Origin: Varunaivibrio sulfuroxidans
GTDB lineage: Bacteria > Pseudomonadota > Alphaproteobacteria > Rhodospirillales > Magnetovibrionaceae
NCBI RefSeq assembly: GCF_029318635.1
Contig: NZ_CP119676.1
Coordinates: 1,873,001-1,937,000 of the forward strand
DNA length: 64,000 nucleotides
Direction: 5' to 3'
The first letter of the stretch is position 1; each line of letters starts with the position of its first letter. The position numbers were made by a program, and so were the translations under genes. This document shows, in pieces, positions 13,516 through 21,111 of the stretch. The notes beneath the pieces are model-generated. The model was not told where the DNA came from. It ran no database searches and saw only the letters and a program-made list of their open reading frames with translations.

Positions 13516-15171
13516 ATGACGAAAGTCATCATCTTGGGCGGCGGATTTGGCGGCGTTTTCACGGCCAAACATCTAAAAAAAATCGCTCCACCGGACACCG
13601 ACATCCGCCTGATCAGCGAAAACAACTATTTTACCTTCCAACCCCTTCTGCCCGAAGTCGCCGCCGGGGCGATCGGGGCCTCGGATTCGGTGACGCCGCT
13701 GCGCGTCCTGCTGCCCGGCGTGCGCACCGTGATGGGCGAAGTGCGCGCCATCGATCTTGCCCGTAAAAACGTCGATATCGTTCAGGGCTCCAAGCGCCGC
13801 ATCAAAACCATGACCTACGATCATCTGGTGTTGGCGCTGGGCCAGGTGGTGCATCTGTCGCGGGTGCCCGGCCTCGAAGAACACGCCTTCCCGATCAAAC
13901 ATTCCGCCCACGCCTTGCGTCTGCGCAACCACGTTATCAACTGCCTGGAATACGCCGACAGTGTCGATGACCCACAAATCAAGGCGCGACTGCTGACCTT
14001 CGTGGTCGTCGGCGCAGGCTTTTCCGGAGTCGAAACGGTGGGCGAAATCAAGGATATGATCGACCGTTCCTTGAAATTTTACCCCAACATCGCCAAGGCC
14101 GACGTGCGTACCGTTTTGGTTGAATTTTCCGATCGTATCTTGGGCGAGCTCCCCGAAAAATTGGCCAATTACGCCCAGGAGCGCCTCGCCCGCCAGGGCA
14201 TCGATGTGTGGTTGAACACCGCCGTTAAATCGGCCAGCGCGACCACCGTGGAAATGGCCGATGGACGCATCCTGACCAGTTCAACCGTCGTCGCCACCAT
14301 CGGCAACGGTCCGTCTCCCTTGATCGAGGCGCTCGATATCGAAAAGGAACGCGGTCGCCTGAAGGTGGATCGCTTCATGCGTATTCCCGGCGTAGACGGC
14401 GCATGGGCGGTCGGCGATGCGGCGCTGATCCCCCTGACCGACACCCCCGAGGGTCCGCGCGATTACGCCCCGCCGACCGCCCAGTTCGCGGTGCGCGAAG
14501 GCCAGCAACTGGCCGCCAATGTCGCCGCCCAAATTTCCGGCGCACCGCTAAAGGCGTTCCATTACGTGCCGCGCGGGGCGATGGCGTCGATCGGCAACTA
14601 CCGCGCCGTCGCCAGCACCATGGGGGTGCAACTGCACGGCGTTCTCGCCTGGCTGCTGTGGCGCACATTTTATTTGGGCATGCTGCCCGGCGCGGTGACC
14701 AAGCTGCGCGTGGTTTTGAACTGGGCACTTGACCTGTTCGCCCCTAGAAATTTAGGGCAGGTTCAGGAGGTCAAGAAGCCGTCGGCAAAATACATGCGTT
14801 TCTCCGAAGGCCAGGAAGTTTTCGAGCCGGGCATGATCCCCGACGGCTTCTACACCATTGTTTCGGGGAGTTGCCGACTGGAGATTCCTCGCGATGACGG
14901 CGGCGCGCCCTACCGGCGCGACCTTAAGGTCGGCGATCACTTCGGCGAACGGGTGTTGTTCCGCCAGCAATTGCGCACCGGGCGCGTGACCGCCCTGGAA
15001 GACAGCCGGGTCTTGCGCGTGCAGCGCGACGATTTCTGGCGCTTGTCGTCCTCTTTTCCCATGCTGGAAAAATATTTCAAGAACTACATCGCCGAAAATT
15101 TCCCCGAAGACCTTCGCCCCCATGTTTTGGGGGGGACGGAACGCGATACAAAGACGCCACCTAAAAGCTGA
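13516..15171 (+). CDS. ndh: Type II NADH dehydrogenase with C-terminal cyclic-nucleotide-binding-like domain
   Basis: A 551-residue protein. Residues 1-400 form a two-dinucleotide-fold NDH-2: VIILGGGFGGV binds FAD, VVVGAGFSGVET binds NADH, and AWAVGDAA is the second FAD contact. It passes electrons from NADH to quinone without pumping protons. After an amphipathic stretch around residues 385-405, residues about 430-535 form a cNMP-binding beta-roll with GDHFGER and RTGRVTA, so the Glu and Arg positions of the phosphate-binding cassette appear kept. ATG 13516 is preferred; 13501 is also possible. The fusion suggests allosteric control by a nucleotide, which is inference. Confidence 0.85.
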   Translation: MTKVIILGGGFGGVFTAKHLKKIAPPDTDIRLISENNYFTFQPLLPEVAAGAIGASDSVTPLRVLLPGVRTVMGEVRAIDLARKNVDIVQGSKRRIKTMTYDHLVLALGQVVHLSRVPGLEEHAFPIKHSAHALRLRNHVINCLEYADSVDDPQIKARLLTFVVVGAGFSGVETVGEIKDMIDRSLKFYPNIAKADVRTVLVEFSDRILGELPEKLANYAQERLARQGIDVWLNTAVKSASATTVEMADGRILTSSTVVATIGNGPSPLIEALDIEKERGRLKVDRFMRIPGVDGAWAVGDAALIPLTDTPEGPRDYAPPTAQFAVREGQQLAANVAAQISGAPLKAFHYVPRGAMASIGNYRAVASTMGVQLHGVLAWLLWRTFYLGMLPGAVTKLRVVLNWALDLFAPRNLGQVQEVKKPSAKYMRFSEGQEVFEPGMIPDGFYTIVSGSCRLEIPRDDGGAPYRRDLKVGDHFGERVLFRQQLRTGRVTALEDSRVLRVQRDDFWRLSSSFPMLEKYFKNYIAENFPEDLRPHVLGGTERDTKTPPKS

Positions 15172-15217
15172 GCGCGCACCCCCGAAAAATCCCTTTCGGC
15201 CGATCACCCTTAAAAAT

Positions 15218-15233
15218 TGGCACGCCCCTTGCT
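15218..15233 (+). promoter_or_regulatory. Sigma-54 (-24/-12) promoter
   Basis: TTGGCACG, four bases, then TTGC is an exact match to the sigma-54 consensus. GG (15219-15220) and GC (15231-15232) are separated by exactly 10 bp. Transcription should start near 15244. No clear enhancer-binding site (NtrC or NifA type) was recognised upstream, where the DNA is the 3' end of the NDH-2 gene. Confidence 0.8.
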
Positions 15234-15243
15234 TATATCTTTT

Positions 15244-15400
15244 ACAGAACCCCAGTGGATGCGGACCACGGCCTCCCCCTCCTGAGAAGCCCCGCCCCAT
15301 TAGGATCGTAGATCTCTTACAAATAATAATAAGTGTTAAAAAAATACAGTTTTACGGCACCTAACCCCTTCGTGATCCCCCTCCACGAAGGGGTTATTTT
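15244..15400 (+). ncRNA. Candidate sigma-54-dependent small RNA
   Basis: A transcript from the promoter at 15218 would run about 155 nt to the hairpin at 15363-15395, or about 218 nt to the terminator at 15439-15461. No reading frame with a good ribosome site lies within it. It contains CCTCCCCCTCC near 15272 and the terminator-loop sequence ATCCCCCTC, both able to pair with Shine-Dalgarno sequences. Such C/U-rich loops are typical of several alphaproteobacterial trans-acting small RNAs. Sigma-54-driven small RNAs are established in other proteobacteria (Qrr, CrcZ, NrsZ). The call is inference from promoter plus terminator. Confidence 0.55.
15363..15400 (+). terminator. Intrinsic terminator-like hairpin
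   Basis: AACCCCTTCGTG and CACGAAGGGGTT form a perfect 12-bp stem with a 9-nt C-rich loop, followed by ATTTTAT. The T-run is short (four), so termination may be partial. The stem also hides AAGGGG, a possible ribosome site for the 29-codon frame at 15401. Confidence 0.6.
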
Positions 15401-15438
15401 ATGCCTAAAGCACAAGATATTCCGTATTCTCTGCGCAT

Positions 15439-15461
15439 CCGCCCTAAAGAGGCGGTTTTTA
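15439..15461 (+). terminator. Second intrinsic terminator
   Basis: CCGCC, a 7-nt loop, then GGCGG followed by five T. It lies 44 bp after the first hairpin on the same strand and would catch read-through of the sigma-54 transcript. Confidence 0.6.
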
Positions 15462-15661
15462 TACATCTCGGCGAAATGGCCTGCGCGTGAAGATCGCCTT
15501 TTTTCAATTTTACCTTCACCTCTATCGTTTTTTGCCGAACAATCCCGTAATGCACCGCACGCGAAGAAAGTTGCATTTTAAAAATTGCAAAACGCGAATT
15601 TCCCCCCTTGGTCGGGGCGTTGTCGCCACACGCGGTAATCGGCGCGGCGAAAAAAACAAAT

Positions 15662-15689
15662 AAAAAAAAGCCGGGCATAAATGCCCGGC
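15662..15689 (-). terminator. Strong intrinsic terminator (minus strand)
   Basis: GCCGGGCA, loop of 4, TGCCCGGC, and on the minus strand eight consecutive T. It is 250 bp beyond the lysR stop, too far to be simply its terminator, and is preceded by several hairpins on the same strand. Confidence 0.85.
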
Positions 15690-15835
15690 GAGTTTAACAG
15701 GGAGGCTTCACGTCTGGGAGACGTCGGACTCGCTCAGCGTCCCAAGGGGGGGAGGAGGGGTGCGAGCAGAGCCCGTTTTCGGGCCTAAGCCCGAAGGGGA
15801 GAAAATGTTGCGGTGCAACATCAACTGTTTTGAAT
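15690..15835 (-). ncRNA. Candidate structured small RNA, minus strand
   Basis: Read on the minus strand this region holds, in order, the perfect inverted repeat at 15805-15821, hairpins TTCGGGC-CTTA... against GCCCGAA (about 15778-15796), a pyrimidine run of CCTCCTCCCCCCC type (about 15745-15758), the 6-bp hairpin at 15710-15724, and then the strong terminator. Hairpins, an anti-Shine-Dalgarno run and a T8 terminator are the usual small-RNA signature. It could also be the 3' UTR of lysR. No promoter was identified. Confidence 0.35.
15805..15821. repeat. Perfect 7-bp inverted repeat
   Basis: ATGTTGC, GGT, GCAACAT. The spacing resembles regulator operators (for example TGC-N3-GCA sites of PhaR type), but the binding protein is unknown. 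It lies between the candidate small RNA and the lysR 3' end. Confidence 0.4.
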
Positions 15836-15937
15836 ATACGGAGTTCATCCAAGCAGGGCTACCCCAATGGACGCAATGCCGATATGCAATAAACGCATAC
15901 CTATTGATTATTCTAATGCTAAAACGACTGCCTCGGC

Positions 15938-16825
15938 CTACGCCATCTCTCCGGCGATTTTCCGCAACAAGAAATCTCTGAACACGGCGATTCTTTTCGA
16001 ATTCCTCAGTTCATCGGGATAGACGAAGAAACTGTCGAAACTCGGTCCTTCCAATTCAGGCAGGACTTCGACCAGGGTACTGGTGTCCCGACAGATATAA
16101 TCGGGAAGAGCGGCGATCCCCAGTCCACTTTGGGCGGCGCGAAAAATACCGTAGATGCTGTTGACCTTCAAGACCGGACGGCGCGTTTTCTCTCCGGCCC
16201 CTTCGCCAAGAAGCCAGTTGAGGCTGGAGACCGGAGGCTTCGCGTCTTCACCGTAAATAATCAGGCGATGGTTATCCAAATCCTGGGGGGTTTTGGGAAT
16301 GCCGAACGCCTTGAGATATTCGGGCGCAGCATAGACCCGGTAGCGCATCTCCATCAAATGGCGCTGCACCAAATCGGGTTGGGTCGGTGGGCGCATGCGG
16401 ATCGCAACGTCGGCCGCGCGCATGGACAAGTCCAGCTCGGACTCGGACAACACCAAGGAGACGTCGATATCCGGGTAGGCGTCGAGGAATTCACGAATGC
16501 GCGGGGTGAGCCAAATCGACCCGAAGGCGACCGTGGTGGTGATCTTAAGGGGGCCTTGCGGGCGGTTTTTGCTGTCGCTGATGCGCTGGGACGTCGCCGC
16601 CAGCTTGGCCGAGATGTCCCGCGTCGCCCGATACAAAAGTTCGCCCTGTTCGGTAAGAATAAGGCCCCGGGCATGACGGTGGAACAAGGGCGCGTGCATG
16701 GTCTCCTCAAGGGCGCTGATTTGCCGACTGACCGCCGACTGACTGAGGGTCAACGCCTCGCCGGCGTGGGTAAAACTTCCCACTTCGGCGACCGTGTGAA
16801 AAATTCTTAATTTATCCCAGTCCAT
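15938..16825 (-). CDS. LysR-family transcriptional regulator
   Basis: A 295-residue LysR regulator. The N-terminal winged helix (FHTVAEVGSFTHAGEAL, LSQSAVSRQISALE) is followed by a periplasmic-binding-like effector domain from about residue 90. It is the second gene after trxB on the same strand with 69 bp between, a pairing seen in other Rhodospirillales. The effector and targets cannot be told from sequence; a redox link through trxB is only contextual. Confidence 0.9.
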   Translation of the reverse strand: MDWDKLRIFHTVAEVGSFTHAGEALTLSQSAVSRQISALEETMHAPLFHRHARGLILTEQGELLYRATRDISAKLAATSQRISDSKNRPQGPLKITTTVAFGSIWLTPRIREFLDAYPDIDVSLVLSESELDLSMRAADVAIRMRPPTQPDLVQRHLMEMRYRVYAAPEYLKAFGIPKTPQDLDNHRLIIYGEDAKPPVSSLNWLLGEGAGEKTRRPVLKVNSIYGIFRAAQSGLGIAALPDYICRDTSTLVEVLPELEGPSFDSFFVYPDELRNSKRIAVFRDFLLRKIAGEMA

Positions 16826-16894
16826 GCGTCCCCCGATCGTGACGTTGCGTTAAGACCCGTGGCGCACGGCGAGGAGCGCGCGATCACCCCCATC

Positions 16895-17842
16895 CTAGTC
16901 GTCATGCCCGGCCAGGAATCGCTCGGCCTCAAGCGCGCTCATGCAGCCGGTTCCCGCGGCGGTCACCGCCTGGCGATAGATCTTGTCCTGCACGTCGCCG
17001 GCGGCGAAAACCCCCGGTACGGAGGTCGCCGTCGTGCCGGGTCGAGTCAAGATGTAGCCCTCCCGATCCATATCGAGAAGTCCTTTAAACAAGTCGGTGT
17101 TAGGGCTGTGGCCGATGGCGATGAAAACGCCATCGACATCCAGGCGCGACGAGGCTCCGGTTTTAACATTCTTCAGCAGCGCCCCCGTGACCCCCGGCGG
17201 ATTGCTGTCGCCGACGATCTCTTCGAGTACGCTGTCCCAAACCACCTCCACCTTGGGATTGGCCAGAAGGCGATCTTGCAAAATTTTCTCTGCGCGCAGG
17301 GCGTCGCGGCGATGCACCAACGTCACCTTGGCGGCGTGGTTGGTGAGATAAATCGCCTCTTCCACGGCGGTATTGCCGCCGCCGATGACGGCGACGTTTT
17401 TGCCGCGATAAAAAAAGCCGTCGCAGGTCGCGCACGCCGATACGCCGTAACCCATAAATTTCTGTTCGCTTTCCAGGCCCAACCAGCGCGCCGAGGCGCC
17501 GGTGCACACGATCAAGGCGTCGGCGCCGTAGGTATCGCCGGAATCACCGACCAGACGAAAAGGGCGCGCCGACAGATCGGCGCTGACGATGGTGTCGTCG
17601 CGCATCGCGACGCCGACATGCTCGGCCTGCACCTGCATCTGCTCCATCAGCCAGGGTCCCTGGACCGCCTCGGCGAAGCCCGGATAATTTTCGACATCGG
17701 TGGTGATGGTCAGCTGCCCACCGGGTTGGATCCCCTTTACCAGCAAAGGCTCAAGGTTGGCGCGCGCGCTGTATATCGCGGCAGTGTACCCAGCGGGTCC
17801 GGATCCGATGATAAGGACCTTGGCGTGATGGTGCGTCGTCAT
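16895..17842 (-). CDS. trxB: Thioredoxin reductase
   Basis: A 315-residue low-molecular-weight thioredoxin reductase. It has the FAD fold GSGPAGYTAA, the redox-active CATC at residues 137-140, the NADPH fold GGGNTAVEEA with HRRD following, and the C-terminal AAGDVQDKIYRQ. It reduces thioredoxin with NADPH. It is probably the first gene of a trxB-lysR operon and is divergent from the Lrp-family gene. Confidence 0.97.
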   Translation of the reverse strand: MTTHHHAKVLIIGSGPAGYTAAIYSARANLEPLLVKGIQPGGQLTITTDVENYPGFAEAVQGPWLMEQMQVQAEHVGVAMRDDTIVSADLSARPFRLVGDSGDTYGADALIVCTGASARWLGLESEQKFMGYGVSACATCDGFFYRGKNVAVIGGGNTAVEEAIYLTNHAAKVTLVHRRDALRAEKILQDRLLANPKVEVVWDSVLEEIVGDSNPPGVTGALLKNVKTGASSRLDVDGVFIAIGHSPNTDLFKGLLDMDREGYILTRPGTTATSVPGVFAAGDVQDKIYRQAVTAAGTGCMSALEAERFLAGHDD

Positions 17843-18162
17843 GACCCTACGTTTTCCTCATTCAAAATTATTCCCGAAGCGCTCTGCGACGAACGCTCAC
17901 CGCGCCCGGCGCAGGGGGGCGCCCTTGCGGCGACGAAGGCCTGGCCCGGCGGCAAAGACCGGACGAAAACGCCACGTTCTCCCGGACTTCTTCCCGGCCC
18001 CTAAGATACGGAGCAAAACCCCGGCGCGCAAGGTCCGTGGCAAGCGAAGCGCATGGATAAGACCCGCCTTGCATAGCATTGAAAATAAAAAATACATAGG
18101 GGGGTTTTAATGGGCTTGCGTGCGCCATATTTGTAATATAGTTACACGCCTAGGAGGACTCC
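17843..18162. promoter_or_regulatory. Divergent promoter region trxB / Lrp-family gene
   Basis: A 320-bp spacer. An AT-rich patch with TTGCAT, 18 bp, TACATA (about 18070-18100) is a plausible sigma-70-type promoter toward the right. The trxB-proximal half is GC-rich without recognisable motifs. Nothing coding is evident. Confidence 0.35.
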
Positions 18163-18687
18163 GTGAGCGAAAACATTGTACAACGCGTCAAGCTCGACCA
18201 AATCGACCGACGTATTTTGCACGACCTACAAGAAGACGGTCGCATGACAAACGTCGAACTGGCGCGCCGGGTCGGTATATCGGCCCCACCGTGTCTGCGT
18301 CGGGTCCGCGCCCTCGAAGACGCCGGATTCATTCACGGCTATCACGGCGAACTGGACGCCCGCGCCCTGGGTTACAACGTCACCGTTTTCGCCCATGTCG
18401 GACTGAACAGTCAGGCCGAACAAGATCTGGAGGCTTTCGAGGCCTTGGTCGATACTTGGCCCGAGGTGCGCGAGTGCCACATGTTGGCGGGAGAGACGGA
18501 CTTCCTGCTCAAAGTGGTCGCCCACGATTGGGACGATTACCAACGCTTCCTGACCACCCGCCTCACGCCGGCGTCAAATGTCAGCCATGTCAAAACGGCC
18601 CTTTCCGTGCGTTCTTCGAAGCAAGTTCCCGGCGTGCCGATCGATTTGAGTGATGTTCCTTCCGAACGCAAGCCCACCGAGAAATAA
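18163..18687 (+). CDS. Lrp/AsnC-family transcriptional regulator
   Basis: A 174-residue protein with an N-terminal helix-turn-helix (LDQIDRRILHDLQEDGR, VGISAPPCLRRVRALE) and a C-terminal RAM/AsnC effector domain (ECHMLAGETDFLLKVV). The GTG start at 18163 has AGGAGG 6 bp upstream. Such proteins sense amino acids and form octamers or higher. The target is unknown; the adjacent SDR is convergent, so not co-transcribed. Confidence 0.92.
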   Translation: MSENIVQRVKLDQIDRRILHDLQEDGRMTNVELARRVGISAPPCLRRVRALEDAGFIHGYHGELDARALGYNVTVFAHVGLNSQAEQDLEAFEALVDTWPEVRECHMLAGETDFLLKVVAHDWDDYQRFLTTRLTPASNVSHVKTALSVRSSKQVPGVPIDLSDVPSERKPTEK

Positions 18688-18732
18688 CCCGACGAAAAAT
18701 AACCCGGTCTCCCTATAACGTGAAGCCCTCCA

Positions 18733-19440
18733 TCAACTGCGGCCGTAAACGCTAACCAGCGATCCTCGCGCGGCGCCGTTTTCCGGCGACGCCAGAAACG
18801 TTATCGCGGTGGCGACCTCATCGACCTTGGGCCACGCCTCAAACTGCGCACCGGTCATCACGGCGCGATTGGCCGGCGTATCCAAAATCGACGGCGCAAC
18901 GGCGTTGACCCAAATCCCTTCGGGCGCCAACTCTTCACCCAGGGCCTGCGTCAGCGCCGCCACCGCCGCCTTCGATGCCGTGTAGGCGGCCATCCCCGCG
19001 CCGCCGCGCGGTTCCAGCGCCGGGCGCGCGGCGACATTGACGATACGCCCACCTCCGTCCGGGGCATGACTGCGCATCGTCTTCACCGCCTCGCGGCAAC
19101 ATAGAAAACAACTCAGGGCATTGAGCGACCATTGGGCCATGAACGTCGCCTTGGTGGTCTCGGTCAGGTCCGCCATGGCGAAGCCGCCGGCAATATGAAC
19201 CGAGGCCCACAATCCGGGAAGCGCCGCGAAATACGCGACAGCGGCGGCTTCGTCGGTAAGATCGACCCCCGGCGTCAACGACACCCTAGAATGGTCTTTA
19301 TGGGCGAAATTTTGTATTTCACGGGCGTCGAAAACCGGGATATGGCAATATCCTCCGGCATTCAACACACGCGCAGTCACGGCGCTACCCAATGCGCCGG
19401 TTCCCCCCGTCACCACGACATGGCGGCCATCGAAATCCAT
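18733..19440 (-). CDS. Short-chain dehydrogenase/reductase family protein
   Basis: A 235-residue Rossmann oxidoreductase. It has the cofactor motif TGGTGALG at the N-terminus, the catalytic YTASK with the preceding region of a classical SDR, and NAVAPSILDTP near the C-terminus. The N-terminal region lacks an obvious Arg that would favour NADPH. The substrate is unknown. It is convergent with the Lrp-family gene and its start faces the palindromic element copy B. Confidence 0.85.
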   Translation of the reverse strand: MDFDGRHVVVTGGTGALGSAVTARVLNAGGYCHIPVFDAREIQNFAHKDHSRVSLTPGVDLTDEAAAVAYFAALPGLWASVHIAGGFAMADLTETTKATFMAQWSLNALSCFLCCREAVKTMRSHAPDGGGRIVNVAARPALEPRGGAGMAAYTASKAAVAALTQALGEELAPEGIWVNAVAPSILDTPANRAVMTGAQFEAWPKVDEVATAITFLASPENGAARGSLVSVYGRS

Positions 19441-19580
19441 ACCCTTGTTCCTTTTCTGCGGTAGACTAGATTGCTTCGTGGATTATCTTTTTAATATGGT
19501 TTGACTTTCTTCAACAAAGCACCCCGCCTGTCGGCGGACTCTTTTGTCTCGGCCAAACCACCGGCCTATTCTTTAGGCGC

Positions 19581-19746
19581 CTAGGGTCAGGACCTCTTCA
19601 TCCGATGCGTCTGGTTTGTGAAAAATGTCACAAGTCTAGGAGAAGACTTGCCGGAAGTGCCGTTCACCTTCAAAAGTCTTCGACGACGTTCCTGGGGCAT
19701 TTTTCACAAATCCCTGTGGGGCGGAGATGAAGAGGTCCCGACTCTA
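19581..19746 (+). repeat. Palindromic dispersed element, copy B (both ends present)
   Basis: 166 bp beginning CTAGGGTCAGGACCTCTTC and ending GATGAAGAGGTCCCGAC with CTCTA, so the termini are inverted repeats. It holds the same 13-bp inner inverted repeat as copy A (19615-19627 and 19698-19710) and an inner hairpin CAAGTCT/AGACTTG. It lies in the gap between the SDR and the deacetylase, not touching a stop codon. Compared with copy C it lacks the long second arm, so it may be the compact form. Confidence 0.88.
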
Positions 19747-19864
19747 ACTTGTTGGTATGTCCGTTATCACAGACTTACAAAATGAAATAGCGCTATACCT
19801 CATAATGGAGATAATCTCGGCACGCTTCAAGCGCCCGCACACCTCAATAGAAAGACCGCCGCCG

Positions 19865-20956
19865 ATGTTGTTCGTTTTAAAAATATTCCGAAAAATCGCG
19901 ATCGCCGTGCCCAGGGCGGGCGTCCGCCGTATCGCCAGCGCGTTCACCCTCGGCATTTTGAGCCTTTCCGCCTTCGCGGCGCAACGCGCCGACGCCGCGC
20001 AGAGCGCGGCGGTAATTCTGTATCATCGTTTCGGCGAAAATGATTACCCCTCGACGAACATCCGCCTCGATCAATTTGACGCCCAGATTCGCGAACTGAC
20101 GTCCGGGGCCTACCACGTCATGGCGCTACCCGACATCATCGACGCCCTACGCGAGGGACGCACGCTGCCCGATCGCACCGTGGCGATCACCATGGACGAC
20201 GCCTACCGGTCGATCTACACCGAAGCTTGGCCACGCCTTAAAAAGGCCGGCCTGCCATTTACCGTCTTCGTTTCGACCGACGCCGTCGATCGCGGCGGCC
20301 CACGCACCATGACCTGGGATCAATTACGCACCCTACACGAAAACGGCGTCACCATCGGCCATCACAGCGCATCGCACCTGCACATGGTCGGAGCGAGCGA
20401 AAAGCGCATTAACGAAGAACTTACCCGCGCCCAAAGCCGCTTTCAGGAAATGCTCGGTATCAAGCCGACCTTGTTCGCCTATCCTTACGGTGAATTTGAC
20501 CTGGCGGTGACCCGTCAGGTGCGCGCATTCGGATTTAAAGCGGCGTTCGGCCAACAATCCGGGGCCTTTGGCGTTGGTGATGATCTCTTTACCTTGCCCC
20601 GCTTTTCGATGAGCGAAAACTACGGCGATATTACGCGCTTCCGCACCGCGCTGAATGCCTTGCCGATCCCCGTAAGCGACATGCTGCCCGCCGATTCCCT
20701 GGTTTCCAAGATCAATCCGCCATTGATCGGCTTCACCATCGACGAGGGGATTAAGAATATTGACGCGATTGCATGTTATTCATCGCGTAGCGGTAAATTG
20801 GATCTCGTTCATCTCGGCGACAGCCGGGTCGAGGTGCGCATGAAAGAGCCGCTGACGCCGGGCCGCACGCGTATGAACTGCACCATGCCGTCCGATCAAA
20901 AAGGCCGCTGGCGTTGGCTTGGGCGGCTGTTTTACGTACCCGGCGCACCCGACTAA
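19865..20956 (+). CDS. Secreted NodB-type polysaccharide deacetylase
   Basis: About 363 residues from the ATG at 19865; the frame is open to 19757, directly after element copy B. A hydrophobic signal segment (about residues 20-40) ends near ADAAQ. The NodB domain shows TMDDAY (catalytic Asp and metal Asp), HSASH (metal His pair) and AYPYGEFD, so the catalytic set appears complete. It should remove acetyl groups from a cell-wall or exopolysaccharide sugar in the periplasm. About 100 C-terminal residues have no domain I recognise. The start is uncertain because no good ribosome site is visible. Confidence 0.85.
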   Translation: MLFVLKIFRKIAIAVPRAGVRRIASAFTLGILSLSAFAAQRADAAQSAAVILYHRFGENDYPSTNIRLDQFDAQIRELTSGAYHVMALPDIIDALREGRTLPDRTVAITMDDAYRSIYTEAWPRLKKAGLPFTVFVSTDAVDRGGPRTMTWDQLRTLHENGVTIGHHSASHLHMVGASEKRINEELTRAQSRFQEMLGIKPTLFAYPYGEFDLAVTRQVRAFGFKAAFGQQSGAFGVGDDLFTLPRFSMSENYGDITRFRTALNALPIPVSDMLPADSLVSKINPPLIGFTIDEGIKNIDAIACYSSRSGKLDLVHLGDSRVEVRMKEPLTPGRTRMNCTMPSDQKGRWRWLGRLFYVPGAPD

Positions 20957-21043
20957 GCGCGCGTTCCGCGTCCGGTTGGTCCTGTTCGACTGGCTTCGTG
21001 GGCGCTCGTTCGCCCTGATTTTCCAAAGGCATTCGCCGCAAGG

Positions 21044-21079
21044 CCGAGTTCGGCGCGACGTCTTTGCGCCAAACCTCGG
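21044..21079. terminator. Hairpin between convergent genes
   Basis: CCGAGTT-GGCGC pairs with GCGCC-AA-CTCGG with small bulges, between the convergent deacetylase and glucosaminidase genes. There is no T-run, so a terminator role is tentative. Confidence 0.3.
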
Positions 21080-21111
21080 TGGGAAATTTCGATCTTGAGC
21101 TTAGTTTTCGC

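Larger units (their letters stand above)
15172..15937. other. 766-bp RNA-rich intergenic region
   Basis: No convincing protein gene. From left to right: a sigma-54 promoter (15218-15233), a plus-strand hairpin/terminator (15363-15400), a second plus-strand terminator (15439-15461), AT-rich DNA with TTGCA-type inverted repeats (about 15580), a very strong minus-strand terminator (15662-15689), and several hairpins up to the perfect inverted repeat at 15805-15821. Two opposite-strand small RNAs would explain this layout. Confidence 0.6.

Noticed and set aside
15394-15678. 94-codon minus-strand frame starting inside the strong terminator, with a lipoprotein-like start (signal-like FFLFVFFAAPITAC)
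   Set aside because: Its ATG is in the terminator hairpin, there is no ribosome site, and the rest has no coding look; it is probably chance T-rich DNA read as Phe.
15760-15981. 73-codon plus-strand frame with AAGGGGAG before an internal ATG at 15805
   Set aside because: Composition is not protein-like, it overlaps the 3' end of lysR, and it lies over the structured region; kept only as a weak possibility.
16859-18004. 381-codon frame antisense to trxB
   Set aside because: A shadow of trxB, with no domain.
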